Below, piece by piece: positions 1 through 9,754 of a DNA stretch of 64,000 nt. Within the stretch, counting starts at the first letter, position 1; each line of letters starts with the position of its first letter. Source of the stretch: Polymyxa betae (Eukaryota; Endomyxa; Phytomyxea; Plasmodiophorida; Plasmodiophoridae); contig RBZT01000632.1 in the NCBI GenBank assembly GCA_003693705.1, positions 8,437-72,436 on the forward strand. The letters run 5' to 3'. The notes under the pieces were generated by a model, which searched no databases, was not told the origin of the DNA, and worked only from the letters and a program-made list of their open reading frames with translations. The translations under genes were made by a program, and so were the position numbers.

Positions 1-323
1 CACATCCGAGTGTCTCTTCTGGGGTCAAATTCGAACGTTTAATATACCAAATAAATAAATAAAAATTAATTCGATAGGTTAAGGGTAAATCATCCATCAC
101 CAGTTAACTTTGAATCTGCTGATCGCTTGAAAAGACATGCTTGATCGCCCTATGCCAAGTGCAAACAAGATCGTAAAGACAAGGCCTTCTCTGAAGCATA
201 CATTTCCTTAGTAAAGCGTCGATCTGTAGAATATTTTGATCCGATAGACTGCTGTTGCCCTTCTGAGCTCTGTAATCAATTCTATCAAGACAGCTAAAAA
301 GCCAAATCAGCCAATCTAATTAT

Positions 324-1360
324 TTACAGACGTTTAGTTGCAAACCTGCTAGGAGTAGAACAAGGAGTGACGCATTCTTGCTCATTGTAATCGTTGCGAA
401 TTCCGACCAGAAGAGAGGGCACATTAACGTTGATGAAGTTGAGATCAAACCTCAACAGACGCCACGAAGCGTGCTTCCGTGGGAGAGTAGTGATAGTAAA
501 CAATCCGGAAACCTGAATTTGCTCAAGTTCACGTTGGTATGGTAACTGATCAGAGTCCGGGATGGTCGGATCAACAGGAGCAGAAACATTTTCGGCTGTG
601 AGCAAGTTCTGTCCCTGAAATATTGGTCATTGTTTGGACAGAATCACTGTTCTCGAAAAGGTGACAGTAGAAACGGAACAGTAATCAACAGCTTATAAAA
701 GCTATGAAGGCTCACCATAACTGATTCCAGAAGAGAGTCGTTACTGTTCTTTTCGGGAGTTGGTGTAATTCTGCATTAACGATCAGACTGACACAAAATC
801 GATATAGCAAATCTAAACATACGGTGGTGCCGGGGTAGGAGGATTGGCAGGGGTCGAAGCTTGTCTGCTTTGCTGGTTTCTTCTAATAGAAGCTCGTCGC
901 GCCGTTTCAGCAGCTTCAAATCCTTCTCTGGTTTTGATGTACTGAGTTATGGACATAATACGCATTGCCGACTGCTTCAGCTGGTTCGTCTTTGGTTTTT
1001 TATCAAATGTGGCAATATGTTCGAAAAATCCATTAATTCCTGAGCAATGCCTGTCATTATCGAAGCCGATCATGACCAGGACTTTCAATTCTGCTTACCT
1101 GGAATGAATGTGCTCTGCTCAGCCGCGTCTGGCTTTGGAGGCATGGCAACGCTAACAGCAACTGCTGCAGGTCTACCAGAGTACATGACAGAGCTCTGGG
1201 CAACAGGTGTAGTGGGAGTCGATACCGATTTCGCCTGCTTCTGAGCAGCTGCCCGGCGGTTATCTCCTGTAGCTGGCGGTTTTCTCTTCCGTTTATGAGC
1301 AGTTGCTGTGGCAGCTACAGGGTCAGGAACAGCTTTGGCAACAGAAACTTGACGAGACAT
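324..1360 (-). CDS. Unrecognised multi-exon protein, Ala/Lys-rich N-terminus
   Basis: No family recognised. The ATG at 1360 opens a basic, low-complexity N-terminus with a KRKRK cluster that could act as a nuclear localisation signal. It is followed by an Ala/Val/Pro-rich stretch up to about residue 85. A second exon (about 1040-820) encodes a charged, probably helical segment containing ITQYIKTREGFEAAETARR. Smaller exons near 770-720, 615-510 and a short 3' exon follow, with the stop at 324. GT-AG boundaries support the joins, for example a donor after the Phe-Ile-Pro-Gly codons near 1092. The basic patch suggests a nuclear protein, which is inference. It lies 48 bp downstream of the next gene on the same strand. 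Confidence 0.5.
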
Positions 1361-1407
1361 TTGTGCCTACAGCATTTTGGTCAATTAAGAAGAAAGCCGC
1401 AAACGCC

Positions 1408-2512
1408 TCATACAGGTGTCGCAACCATTGCAGGTGGTCGCTGTTGTTGGATCTGTTGACGTAAGTTCTGCTGTTGTAGATGAATCTGCGCCTGCGATTT
1501 GTTGACAGCTCGGACCTAAACAGAAAACACCATCAGTACGGAATCTAAAAGAGTAAAACACAGAAGCGACCCGGGTACATTCGGGAGTTTAATCACGGCT
1601 TATACCTTCTCGACGATGAGTTTAATACGAGGGCCGAGCTCAGGATGCGTCGGCTGCATTCCCTGCTCTAAAGCCAAACGAACGCTATGAATCTCGCTGA
1701 TCAGCATTTCGAAGAACGCCTTCTGCCTGGGGTCGGCCATCGTGACCAGAGCAGGCGAGATCCTTTTCTGGCATTGCGTCAGGTATTCGACAATCTCAGC
1801 GCTACGAGAGCGAGCATCAGCTAATGCAGGCTGCTGTACTATAGTGGCAGGAAGTGAGGCGGTCGGCGGTTTCTTGAATACAATATCAACTAAAGGAAGT
1901 AAAAATAACAAAGCGATACCTTCGCGTCTACAGTCGGTGGTGGCGGATTTGACTGGACAGCAGCTATTGATTGAACATGGGCTTCTTGCTTCAACGTTTT
2001 CAGCTGTTCCAAATGCTTCATGAAAGCGGTAAGATACTCCTCCTGGTAGCAGACTCAGAATCTTTCGAAGAATTCAGCAATAAACGAGAGTTTCAATCCA
2101 GGTAGCCAATCAACAGAAATGTTACAAAATGAAATCAAAGCAACAAAATAATAGAAATCATGAGAAACAGCTTCCAAGAAACATCAAGTACCTGGCTTTT
2201 GGAACTTTGAAAAAATTTGCCTTCCATTTCGGCAGAGATACGTCGACCCTCATCTTCGTTAGTGAAAAAAGTGGACAATTCATTGAACCTAAGCGCTATC
2301 TTAGGCAAACAGGCAACATGGCCGTTCGACTCAACAAACAGATTGTTCCGCATGAGCTCTCGCAGCTCATTGCTGGCCTGCCCCATGAATATGAGCCGGC
2401 CACAGGACCTGGCCGGACGGCGCCTTCCTGCTTTGATGTATCGGTCCCCGCCAGCACTAAAGAAATGCTGAAGGTGACCGGAGGCCGCACTCGTCTTTTC
2501 AGGTATCCACAT
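1408..2512 (-). CDS. Unrecognised Gln-rich helical protein
   Basis: No family recognised. Exon 1 (ATG 2512 to about 2190) is basic and ends near FFQSSKSQ at a GTACTT donor. Exon 2 (about 2038-1925) reads EEYLTAFMKHLEQLKTLKQE, a likely coiled coil, and runs into a Pro/Val segment. Exon 3 (about 1880-1605) is a charged helical domain containing YLTQCQKRISPALV. The last exon (about 1515-1408) is Gln-rich (HLQQQNLRQQIQQQ) and ends in TGA at 1408. Coiled coil plus a Gln-rich tail is common in subunits of transcription complexes such as Mediator or SAGA, but no specific assignment can be made. Splice sites fit throughout. Confidence 0.55.
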
Positions 2513-2722
2513 GAGAGAAGCTGAGACCGATCCGAGCGCGATCTCATACTAAAACTTGCTCGGCCCGATCTGCCGAGGCTTAAAAACTTTGATAGGATCT
2601 GAGGCTAACATCTGTTCAAGATTTATCAAGTACTTGTATCATTTTCTGCAGGCTTTAGTCATGAATTGTTCGCAGAATGCTTGCAAATTCATAACAGAAA
2701 CTGTTAAAGGCGAAGGGTGTAC

Positions 2723-3405
2723 TCATGGGGACGAAGCATTATCCGTCCTGGTTTTTAGGATATTCTCGAAGGACCCGATGACTTTGTCGATCTCAGCTGA
2801 AAAACGAGATGAAACTATCGGCTCATTGACAACAGTGAAGGGATTCATGAGCCCATCGACATATAGACCATGGAACCACCTAAATAGCTAAACGCCCAAG
2901 TGTCAGTCAAAGAAACAAATCAATAGCTTGGAAATAGAAACATCGATTGATCATACCGATTTGATGTCAGTCTCCCGAATGGAAACATCTTCAGTAATGA
3001 CGATGAGCTTGACATCAGAAGTTGTAATATACCCATACCTATAGGACAAAACGAATCAGATATTCTTAAAATTAAACAAGTCAAATAACCAATCGCGGAA
3101 ACAAAACTTCTCAATGTTTCGAAAGGAACATGTTGAGCTTACACTTTATACTCATCGATGAGGCAAAGAACGCCCAAATATTTATCGAAAGGCGCTGGAG
3201 CCGTTCTCAAGGCTTCCACTAACAGCTATTAGTCTTCAACCGTAAACACCAAGGCATAGAAGCTCACGCTTTTCCTCAATGATATCAATCGAGCTGTGAA
3301 CATAACTATGGAAAGTGAGGGTATCTCTCGAGCCGAACACTTTCAAAAACAACGGCCTGTGATGCGGCTGCACGAACAGACTCAATACAGCTATACGCAG
3401 GCATT
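2723..3405 (-). CDS. TRAPPC2L: TRAPPC2L-like trafficking protein particle subunit
   Basis: TRAPPC2L is a longin-fold (sedlin-like) subunit of the TRAPP tethering complexes acting in ER-Golgi and Golgi traffic. Four exons join into the whole fold. They give an N-terminal strand (CLRIAVLSLFVQ), then PLFLKVFG, then the helix HSSIDIIEEK, then DEYKVYGYITTSDVKL, and finally SLFRWFHGLYVDGLMNPF near the C-terminus. These match the order of the human protein (SLDVVDEK, EDYKVYGYVTNSKVKF, RSMFRKLH, MCNPF). The intron before SLFRWF uses the acceptor at about 2889. Stop TGA is at 2723. The start is unresolved: no in-frame ATG precedes CLRIAV, so a short 5' exon is probably missing from this model. The 5' end overlaps a second open frame described separately. 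Confidence 0.85.
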
Positions 3406-3730
3406 GGCAAATGGTCGACCTGCCTGCCGAGGACTGCTAAGCAGGTAATGCAAGAGGTGGATTGCGGTGCCATCGATGACGCCGCGGATCTTTACAACAG
3501 AAGATATTGTATTATGACCAAACTGTCCATACATGACATCTGATAACGGCTAATACCGCAATATGAATCAGGAGTGATATCACTTCCACAAGATCTTGGC
3601 GCATGGCACAAAAACGTTCGAATTTCCTCGGTTGAATATGATAACAGGAGAGAGTCAACTTTCATCAGGGATTGCTGATCATCAACAGGTAAGCAGCGGT
3701 ATGATCCAGTAAGGCTTAAAGCTTGCAATG
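3405..3730 (-). CDS. Uncertain ORF upstream of TRAPPC2L
   Basis: Two open segments read toward TRAPPC2L. One at about 3730-3545 includes ALQALSLTGSYRCLPVDDQQ. The other, in a different frame at about 3545-3405, includes YGQFGHNTISSVVKIRGVID and HLLHYLLSS, ending at a TAG inside the TRAPPC2L 5' exon. Joined by an intron they could be a short protein. They could equally be a 5' part of the TRAPPC2L locus. No family is recognised, and no convincing start codon or splice pair was fixed. Confidence 0.25.
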
Positions 3731-3799
3731 CTACGCGAAAGGAAGTCGACGGTTCTACAGATTCATTTTAGCGCTCTGTTTATATATTTCAACTTGCGG

Positions 3800-3819
3800 A
3801 CGCCGGAGAGGTCCGGCGT
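3800..3819. repeat. Perfect 8-bp inverted repeat (hairpin)
   Basis: ACGCCGGA, a 4-nt spacer GAGG, then TCCGGCGT. It lies in an AT-rich gap upstream of the minus-strand ORFs and is strikingly GC-rich for its surroundings. It could be a protein-binding palindrome or an RNA hairpin. Function is unknown. Confidence 0.6.
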
Positions 3820-4630
3820 TTGATCGTTGATCCGTCATTTCACTCTCATTTCTATTCTAGCTGTCATTGTCGTCCGTCAAATTTCCGGGTAAGCTTTATT
3901 GGCCTTTCTGGTTGTATGATGCTATGATTACATATACCCTATCAAGATTTATTCATCAGTGATTGTTATATTTCGATTAGTCTTAATGAGCCCACTTTTT
4001 GCATGAAATAACTGCTTTGTATGAATGCGTATTGACTCTGCGCCTACAGGTCTACTTTAATAACATTTCGTTGGTCGGTATGATGAAACAGGTAAATTTG
4101 GCATTCTTATTGGTTTCTTTTCCGTTATGATCTCCTTAATACATGTAAGACTTCTGAATTCACTTGAAGACGTAATCTGTTGCTGAACGCAATGCTTTAT
4201 CATTGATTTTATTTTATTTTGTAGCAGAAAAATGACTGGTTCTCCAGGTTGTCCTGACTTGCTAGGACGTTCTTGGGTAGCGAAGCGTCGCGATGGTAGG
4301 TATGCCAATCTCTTTCAATTCGTGGATGGATGGTCAGAGTTGCTGCTTGCTTTTATGGTAATCCTTGGTTTGAGCCGCTTCGCTAGCATGTGATCGAATC
4401 AATTAATAAAATCATGTCAAACTATTCAATATTCCTGAAGCTGTCTATCAGGGTGTGCTATAAGCGATCTGCAGTTGGATAGGTTCATAGTAATTTTTTT
4501 TTTCAATTTTGTGTATTGTATTTTATGCTATTTGTCACCTTGATTTTCAATTTCGCGAACGTTGATTGAATAGGATTTCGGTAGAGCGTATCAGCGGTCC
4601 GCTGACATCTCAGCAGCAAAATTATTGCCT
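3820..4630. other. Gap with no supported gene
   Basis: An AT-rich stretch between the 3' end of twinfilin and the upstream side of the TRAPPC2L region. A short plus-strand frame from about 4231 (starts MTGSPGCPDLLGRSW) is open for about 50 codons, but no family, partner exons or conserved motif could be attached to it. Confidence 0.4.
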
Positions 4631-5869
4631 TCAATTAAGCCTTGCCGCTCCTCTTCCCGGACGAGAAGGCTTCGCAAAATGCTTTGGGGACTCGAATGAC
4701 GAAACCCTTTCCGGATTCTTAGTCGATAGCGTCGACTTGGTAATCTCAGCTTTCTCGAATGCTTGAATTGATCGAGACACAGATATTGACTGATTCTCCA
4801 ACGTGTCCATAAGGTTTCTCTTGAGAGCAGAATAGGCCATTTTATGAACTCGATCGGATCCCTAAACCATTTTCAGCAAAAAAACTAGCTAGCAGAATGC
4901 CATGATGACTTCTGGACAATAGTGAACAAGAACATTGTCTTCGTCGTTGGACATGAGAAGAACGAATCGTGGGTCATTCTCTGGTAAAGACTTGCTCAAT
5001 GCATCCACATCGAAATCCGCTCCTGAAGATTCGACGATAAAGGATTCCTATCGCCACATTGAATTATCAAAATTGCAAAGATTTATCATTATACCTGATT
5101 TTGACTTAAAGCGATAACAATGTACTTGATTTGCTTGCTTTTATAATTTGACAGAGCCGACAACAACTCTGGGCTCTTTGACATTTCCATCTTCTGCATG
5201 GCATTTTGTTTAACAGCAGATGGTTGAGAATCCCGATAAGCAGCTTCAGCTTCCTGTTACAAGAAACTGGGATACAAGCTTGAGCGAAAACAGTTTGGAA
5301 AACCTTCTCATCCAGAGTCATAACACAAGCTAACGAGTTATTTTTGAGATGGTTCTTGAAAGAGCTCAATTGGAATTCATTGGTACTTGATATTTGCCAA
5401 TCTTACAACAAATTATCAATGAGAAATAACGCTTTCCAAAGCATTTACCAGGAAGAAAATACGTTGAACCAAGCGAAACCTTCAATCCAGCCCTAGATGA
5501 AGCATACAGCTAGAAAGGAGTTCTGAGCAAAGGCAGATTTTACAACGAGGAACCAACCATTCTGAGATTGACAGATGAGGCATCAGGAGTCCAGGCCAAA
5601 ACCACCCATTTCCCTTCATCCTTCAGCAATATAGTGCAAGGTTCTGTATCATTAATGCTAGATCGCAAAAGCCCAAACAGTTTCGAATCATCCTAACAGT
5701 CTCTTTCACAACATAATTTAAGTGTGGAAGCCAGCAATCCAACCGGCTCTGAAAATGTCTCGATCAACCGGAACAGCCCGTCCTGTATGGAAAGAAGCAA
5801 GGCCCTAGAATCATTTCTATTGAAAGCAGCGGCAACATCAGAATGGACTCCGACACCGCTTTGATTCAT
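4631..5869 (-). CDS. TWF: Twinfilin (two ADF-H domains)
   Basis: Twinfilin binds G-actin and caps filament barbed ends. ATG 5869 gives MNQSGVGVHSDVAAAF, matching the family's N-terminal 'TGI.a..dv...f' start. The first ADF-H domain continues in later exons with DDSKLFGLLRSS, EPCTILLKDEGKWVVLAWTP and DASSVNLRM. The second ADF-H domain (about 5200-4790) has IKYIVIALSQNQ, FDVDALSKSLP, DPRFVLLMSNDEDNVLVHYC and DRVHKMAYSALKRNL, the last being the actin-contact helix. The C-terminus SPKHFAKPSRPGRGAARLN resembles the conserved basic tail of animal twinfilins. At least four introns. Stop at 4631. Internal joins between 5400 and 5150 are the least certain. Transcribed away from the chitinase gene. Confidence 0.8.
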
Positions 5870-6321
5870 CACGATATTGATTGAAGGGGTCTTATGCGCA
5901 GTCCTTATCTAACCACAGGGTGTATTGAACAGTGTCGATGTTCTTTCAAGATGCACGGCCTTGCTGCACTGAATGGCCATAATCTGTTTGTCCCTGCTGC
6001 TTCCATGCTGGTTGCCCCGAATATCTTTGTATCACCAAGCTTCCACATACAGCTCTGTAGAGGTAGATGCTGTTGACTTGTCGTTTTCGAAAATGGCCTT
6101 ATTTACGATTATATACATAGGTGTTGAATCTTTCGGAACAATTTTCAAAACCTAGTAGATCAAAGCAGCGTATTGAGCTGCATTAAGGGCGCTTTGAGAT
6201 TTTCGTTTTTTAAGGATGTATGAGTTTACAAGCAAGCATGAACTGCATCGAACGTAACGGCGTTTGAGCTCTGCAGCATCACATATTGGCTTTTTGTCTC
6301 AATCAACTCTCATTCGACAAA
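5870..6321. promoter_or_regulatory. Divergent intergenic region, twinfilin / chitinase
   Basis: About 450 bp separate the two start codons, so both promoters should lie here. No TATA box or repeat can be assigned with confidence. Confidence 0.4.
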
Positions 6322-7428
6322 ATGAAGGGTTTGCTTCGTGTCCTTTTCTGCCTCTTCTTGATTGCAAGCTTGTGTTATGGTCATGGGCATGGAAAGCCTA
6401 TGCAGCAAGCTCAACCACCGATGCCTATGCAAGGGATATCTGCGCCACAGCAACCGCAGCAAATGCTGAACGTTGGCCAAGTACGTCCTGGGCAGCAAGC
6501 TCCTAATCAGCCAGCCAAACCACAGATGCCGAACCAGCCAGCTCCTCAACAGCCGATTGCCGGCATGCAGCAACCTCAGCAAAACCCCCTGCCGAACAAT
6601 GCTGTACCCAATGGTGCACTGCCTAGCGCCACGCCTGCTCCTCTGTCGCCTTCCCAGCAACAGAGCGGCAGCTCATTATCGCAGATATTTACCGCTGAGC
6701 ACTTCAACAAGTTAAAGGCTGTCGATCCAAACTGCCAAGGTGCTAAGCTGTATACGTATGAAGCTTTCCTTCAAGCTGCCACTACGTTGTTTCCAGCGTT
6801 TGGTACAACCGGGGATTTAACAGCCAGAAGACGTGACGTTGCAGGGTTTTTCGCTCATGTGATGCATGAAACCGGGCTTTGCTTTGTCGACGAACAGGGC
6901 GCTGCTGCAAAGAATCCACAACAATACTGTCAAGCCTCAGCACAATATCCATGTGCCCCTGGAGCTAATTACCATGGTGAAGAAATGCCTAATGACCTAT
7001 TTAATATCCTAACGTATTTTCACTCAGGACGGGGACCTTTGCAAATGACTTGGAATTACAACTACATCGATTTTGGAAAGACGCTAGGTGCTCAACAAGC
7101 TGCCGATATCTATCAACATCCCGAGCACGTTGGTGCGAGTGGCGTTCTTCTATTCCAGTCGGCGCTGTATTTCTACATGCGCCAGAATACGCCTGATTCC
7201 ATGCATAATCTTTTGCTTCGTAATCCTCCAGCGTTCGGCACATCAATCAAGGTCGAGATTTCTCAACTGCTTCACACACGCCCACTTACACGTAATGGTA
7301 TGCAGGTTATCAATGGAGCGCTGGAGTGCAACGGTGGGAACAGCGCCCAGGTCGCCTCTCGCGGCAAGTACTTCTCCCAGATCTGCTCCATGCTCGGTGT
7401 AGACCCTGGAAACCAGCTCACATGTTAA
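6322..7428 (+). CDS. Secreted GH19 chitinase with Gln/Pro-rich linker
   Basis: Glycoside hydrolase family 19 endochitinase, cleaving beta-1,4-GlcNAc chains by inversion. The frame is open further upstream only from a TTG; the ATG at 6322 starts a clear signal peptide (MKGLLRVLFCLFLIASLCYG). Residues about 22-120 are Gln/Pro/Met/Ala-rich, a likely flexible or glycosylated linker. The catalytic domain begins near AEHFNKLK. It holds the catalytic Glu region (FFAHVMHETGLCF), paired Cys residues, and the substrate-groove signature GRGPLQMTWNYNYIDFGKTL. It ends in an odd Cys pair (ICSMLG...LTC). Single exon, unlike most neighbours. The predicted protein is about 368 aa. It could remodel the organism's own chitin wall or attack foreign chitin; the sequence does not decide. 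Confidence 0.92.
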   Translation: MKGLLRVLFCLFLIASLCYGHGHGKPMQQAQPPMPMQGISAPQQPQQMLNVGQVRPGQQAPNQPAKPQMPNQPAPQQPIAGMQQPQQNPLPNNAVPNGALPSATPAPLSPSQQQSGSSLSQIFTAEHFNKLKAVDPNCQGAKLYTYEAFLQAATTLFPAFGTTGDLTARRRDVAGFFAHVMHETGLCFVDEQGAAAKNPQQYCQASAQYPCAPGANYHGEEMPNDLFNILTYFHSGRGPLQMTWNYNYIDFGKTLGAQQAADIYQHPEHVGASGVLLFQSALYFYMRQNTPDSMHNLLLRNPPAFGTSIKVEISQLLHTRPLTRNGMQVINGALECNGGNSAQVASRGKYFSQICSMLGVDPGNQLTC

Positions 7429-7600
7429 GCCTAGTACATACTTAATGATCACAGCGTCACTATACAGTAATGATAAACCAATAAGAGCGTTGAGAGCAAC
7501 CAGGCAACGTAACATTGCAGCGTGTCATGTGCAGGGGTCATTGTGGAAGCTTCATGGTGTCCATTGTCCATTCATTTGATCGTCTCTTGAGAAGCTGCCT

Positions 7601-8863
7601 ATGGCGGTTATGTCGAGTAATCAGTTCTTGTTGCTCTGGTTCCAAAGCATCCGATATCAATCCATACTATTCCAATCTAAAATCGACCAGAGCAAGGCCG
7701 CCAGCGATGAAGACAACCAGAGCCAGCTTTTTCATTTGCTTAGGTGTCATTACGATGTGACAAAGCGCTCTGGACAGCTGCTCAAGAAAATGTTCGTCGT
7801 TTTGATGGATCCTATTCGGAAAGGCGGTCACGAGTCGAGAATATCTGCACTCCCTCTTGCAAAAATGTTCGATCCAAGTCCAAACCCTCATTGTACCGTA
7901 TTCTCCCTTCATATTTGGTCGAATTCCTTTCGGCGATCATCTGTGGCTATTGAATTGCTGACCAAGATGCTGTCAACATCAGCGAATAATGAAACCTTAG
8001 ACGACCGCAGATACAAATTACTGCAAATGTTAATGTTGAAGTTGCTGACGGAAAACAAAGTAAACACAGAAAGCAGATTATCATGGGCGCGATTCGAGCT
8101 TAAACTGTCAGATCTGACAGCTGATTATATTGATGATGAGCTCATGTACGTCAACCCTTCACAATCTTTGCTACAGAAGCTTCTGCTTGGTATTCATGCC
8201 CTTTCTCACCCGAACGGCGAGACCAGTATTGATCTCAAGAAGACAGAAACGATTAATTCACTTAAAGATATCGGCGCTTTCTTTGTATCAAGCACATACT
8301 TATTAGCATTTTTGGTCCAAATTCGAGACACTCGGGTTAAACTTATCAAGCAAGCTCAGGCAGCTATACAGCCACTTCTTACACCAAACAACACCATGCT
8401 ACATACTTTAAATCTGCAGATCAATGTAGAATTGCAAAGATTAATGAATATCAATTTTCCTGAAACCACGGTTAACGACTCAGATGAAGACCAAGTCAAA
8501 ATCATAAACTTCAAACAACAAGAAGCGTTTTGGAAAATCCTGAACTTTACCCCTTGGAGGGAACTGCGTTTCAATTCCAAGATGGAATTTGGACCATGCG
8601 CCCCTGGAAAGGAAATCATCAGTCAACTATTATCCTATCTCAGCCAAAAAGAGGCCTTTGACGTCGCAAAGGCTCTGGAAGAAGCTGGCAGAATCCGCCA
8701 CATCTTTATTCCGAAGTTCTTAAGTATTGATTGGAATGATTGCCTTTACTGCTGCATTGGAGAGAACTCGTTCGATCGAGATATCAGCTCAATATGTTTT
8801 CAAGAGCTTTCTGCATCCCAGATCCTAGTTACTCCTGATGAGCTTCCAGATCAGTCTAACTGA
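7601..8863 (+). CDS. Orphan 420-aa alpha-helical protein
   Basis: A single long open frame of 420 codons from ATG 7601 (a second ATG lies 3 codons in) to TGA at 8863. The product looks soluble and mostly helical, with Leu/Lys-rich stretches such as LLQMLMLKLLTENK and LLQKLLLGIHALSH, and an acidic patch TVNDSDEDQVK near residue 290. No signal peptide or clear membrane segment is seen. No family is recognised. It is intronless, like the chitinase about 170 bp upstream, so intronless genes cluster here. Confidence 0.7.
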   Translation: MAVMSSNQFLLLWFQSIRYQSILFQSKIDQSKAASDEDNQSQLFHLLRCHYDVTKRSGQLLKKMFVVLMDPIRKGGHESRISALPLAKMFDPSPNPHCTVFSLHIWSNSFRRSSVAIELLTKMLSTSANNETLDDRRYKLLQMLMLKLLTENKVNTESRLSWARFELKLSDLTADYIDDELMYVNPSQSLLQKLLLGIHALSHPNGETSIDLKKTETINSLKDIGAFFVSSTYLLAFLVQIRDTRVKLIKQAQAAIQPLLTPNNTMLHTLNLQINVELQRLMNINFPETTVNDSDEDQVKIINFKQQEAFWKILNFTPWRELRFNSKMEFGPCAPGKEIISQLLSYLSQKEAFDVAKALEEAGRIRHIFIPKFLSIDWNDCLYCCIGENSFDRDISSICFQELSASQILVTPDELPDQSN

Positions 8864-9754
8864 ACGAATTTTGCTCATACTAGTAAAACTGTAAACAATA
8901 CAAGCGCTTCCATCAAAAGCTCGTGGCTGATTGGTTTCTGTGTTTTAGATAACAGATATCTGCCCTTACTTCTTCGAGAATCTTTGCCAATTATATCGAG
9001 ATTGCTGTTCAAAAGCACCGCCAGCTTGGTAGTGGTACAAACAAAACGCCATTTCTCACTAGTGTATCAATCGATGGGAACGACCAGCGCTTGAGCCATA
9101 TCATCCCCAAAGCGACATTGAACCGCTCTTTTTGTTATCCACTGTTGCCGACATGATTAGAATGGATTGGATCATAATAGTTCGCTGATCTTTGTCCATC
9201 CACAGGCAGCGCTATGTCCTTAGCGCATGGCCAGTAGCTCAGATCTATCCTGAACTTTCAGTGCCCAATAGCGGACGTGAATTCGATGGACGCCTTGACT
9301 GATGGAGCCAAAAAAGATTCTGGCCAGCTTTACTGAGCAGTGCATTCGAGCGAGAACTGGCCTTATATCTTATGTAAAGACAACTGGCTGCCTGAACATG
9401 TCGTACAGATTTGACACTACAGTGGTTCTTTGTGATAAGAGTCTGTCTAATAAGCCCTGAACCCTGGATTGTGAACCAAATTTTGAATTATGATTCTGGA
9501 CACTCGTTTGGGGGGGCCCATAGGGTTTCCCACAGTCACGTTATCATTTTTTCATGTTAAATAAGACCCTGAAGGCCTGAGAATGCCAAAACCTGAACCC
9601 TGATTAACATGACCTACTCTTATTTTCCAGAGTTTCGTATCACCAAATGAAAATAAGATACCCTATCTGATGCAAAACGCGTGGTAACAGGACACAGCAC
9701 TGAGCAGCCCTGCCTCTATCTGGTGATGATTTCGCAGATCTCCATCTGCTTGAC
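8864..9754. other. Gene-free stretch
   Basis: About 890 bp with no open frame worth modelling. It contains a short G-run (TTTGGGGGGGCCCATAGGG near 9509-9527). It probably holds the 3' end of the orphan gene and the promoter of the phosphotransferase gene. No repeat structure was found. Confidence 0.5.
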
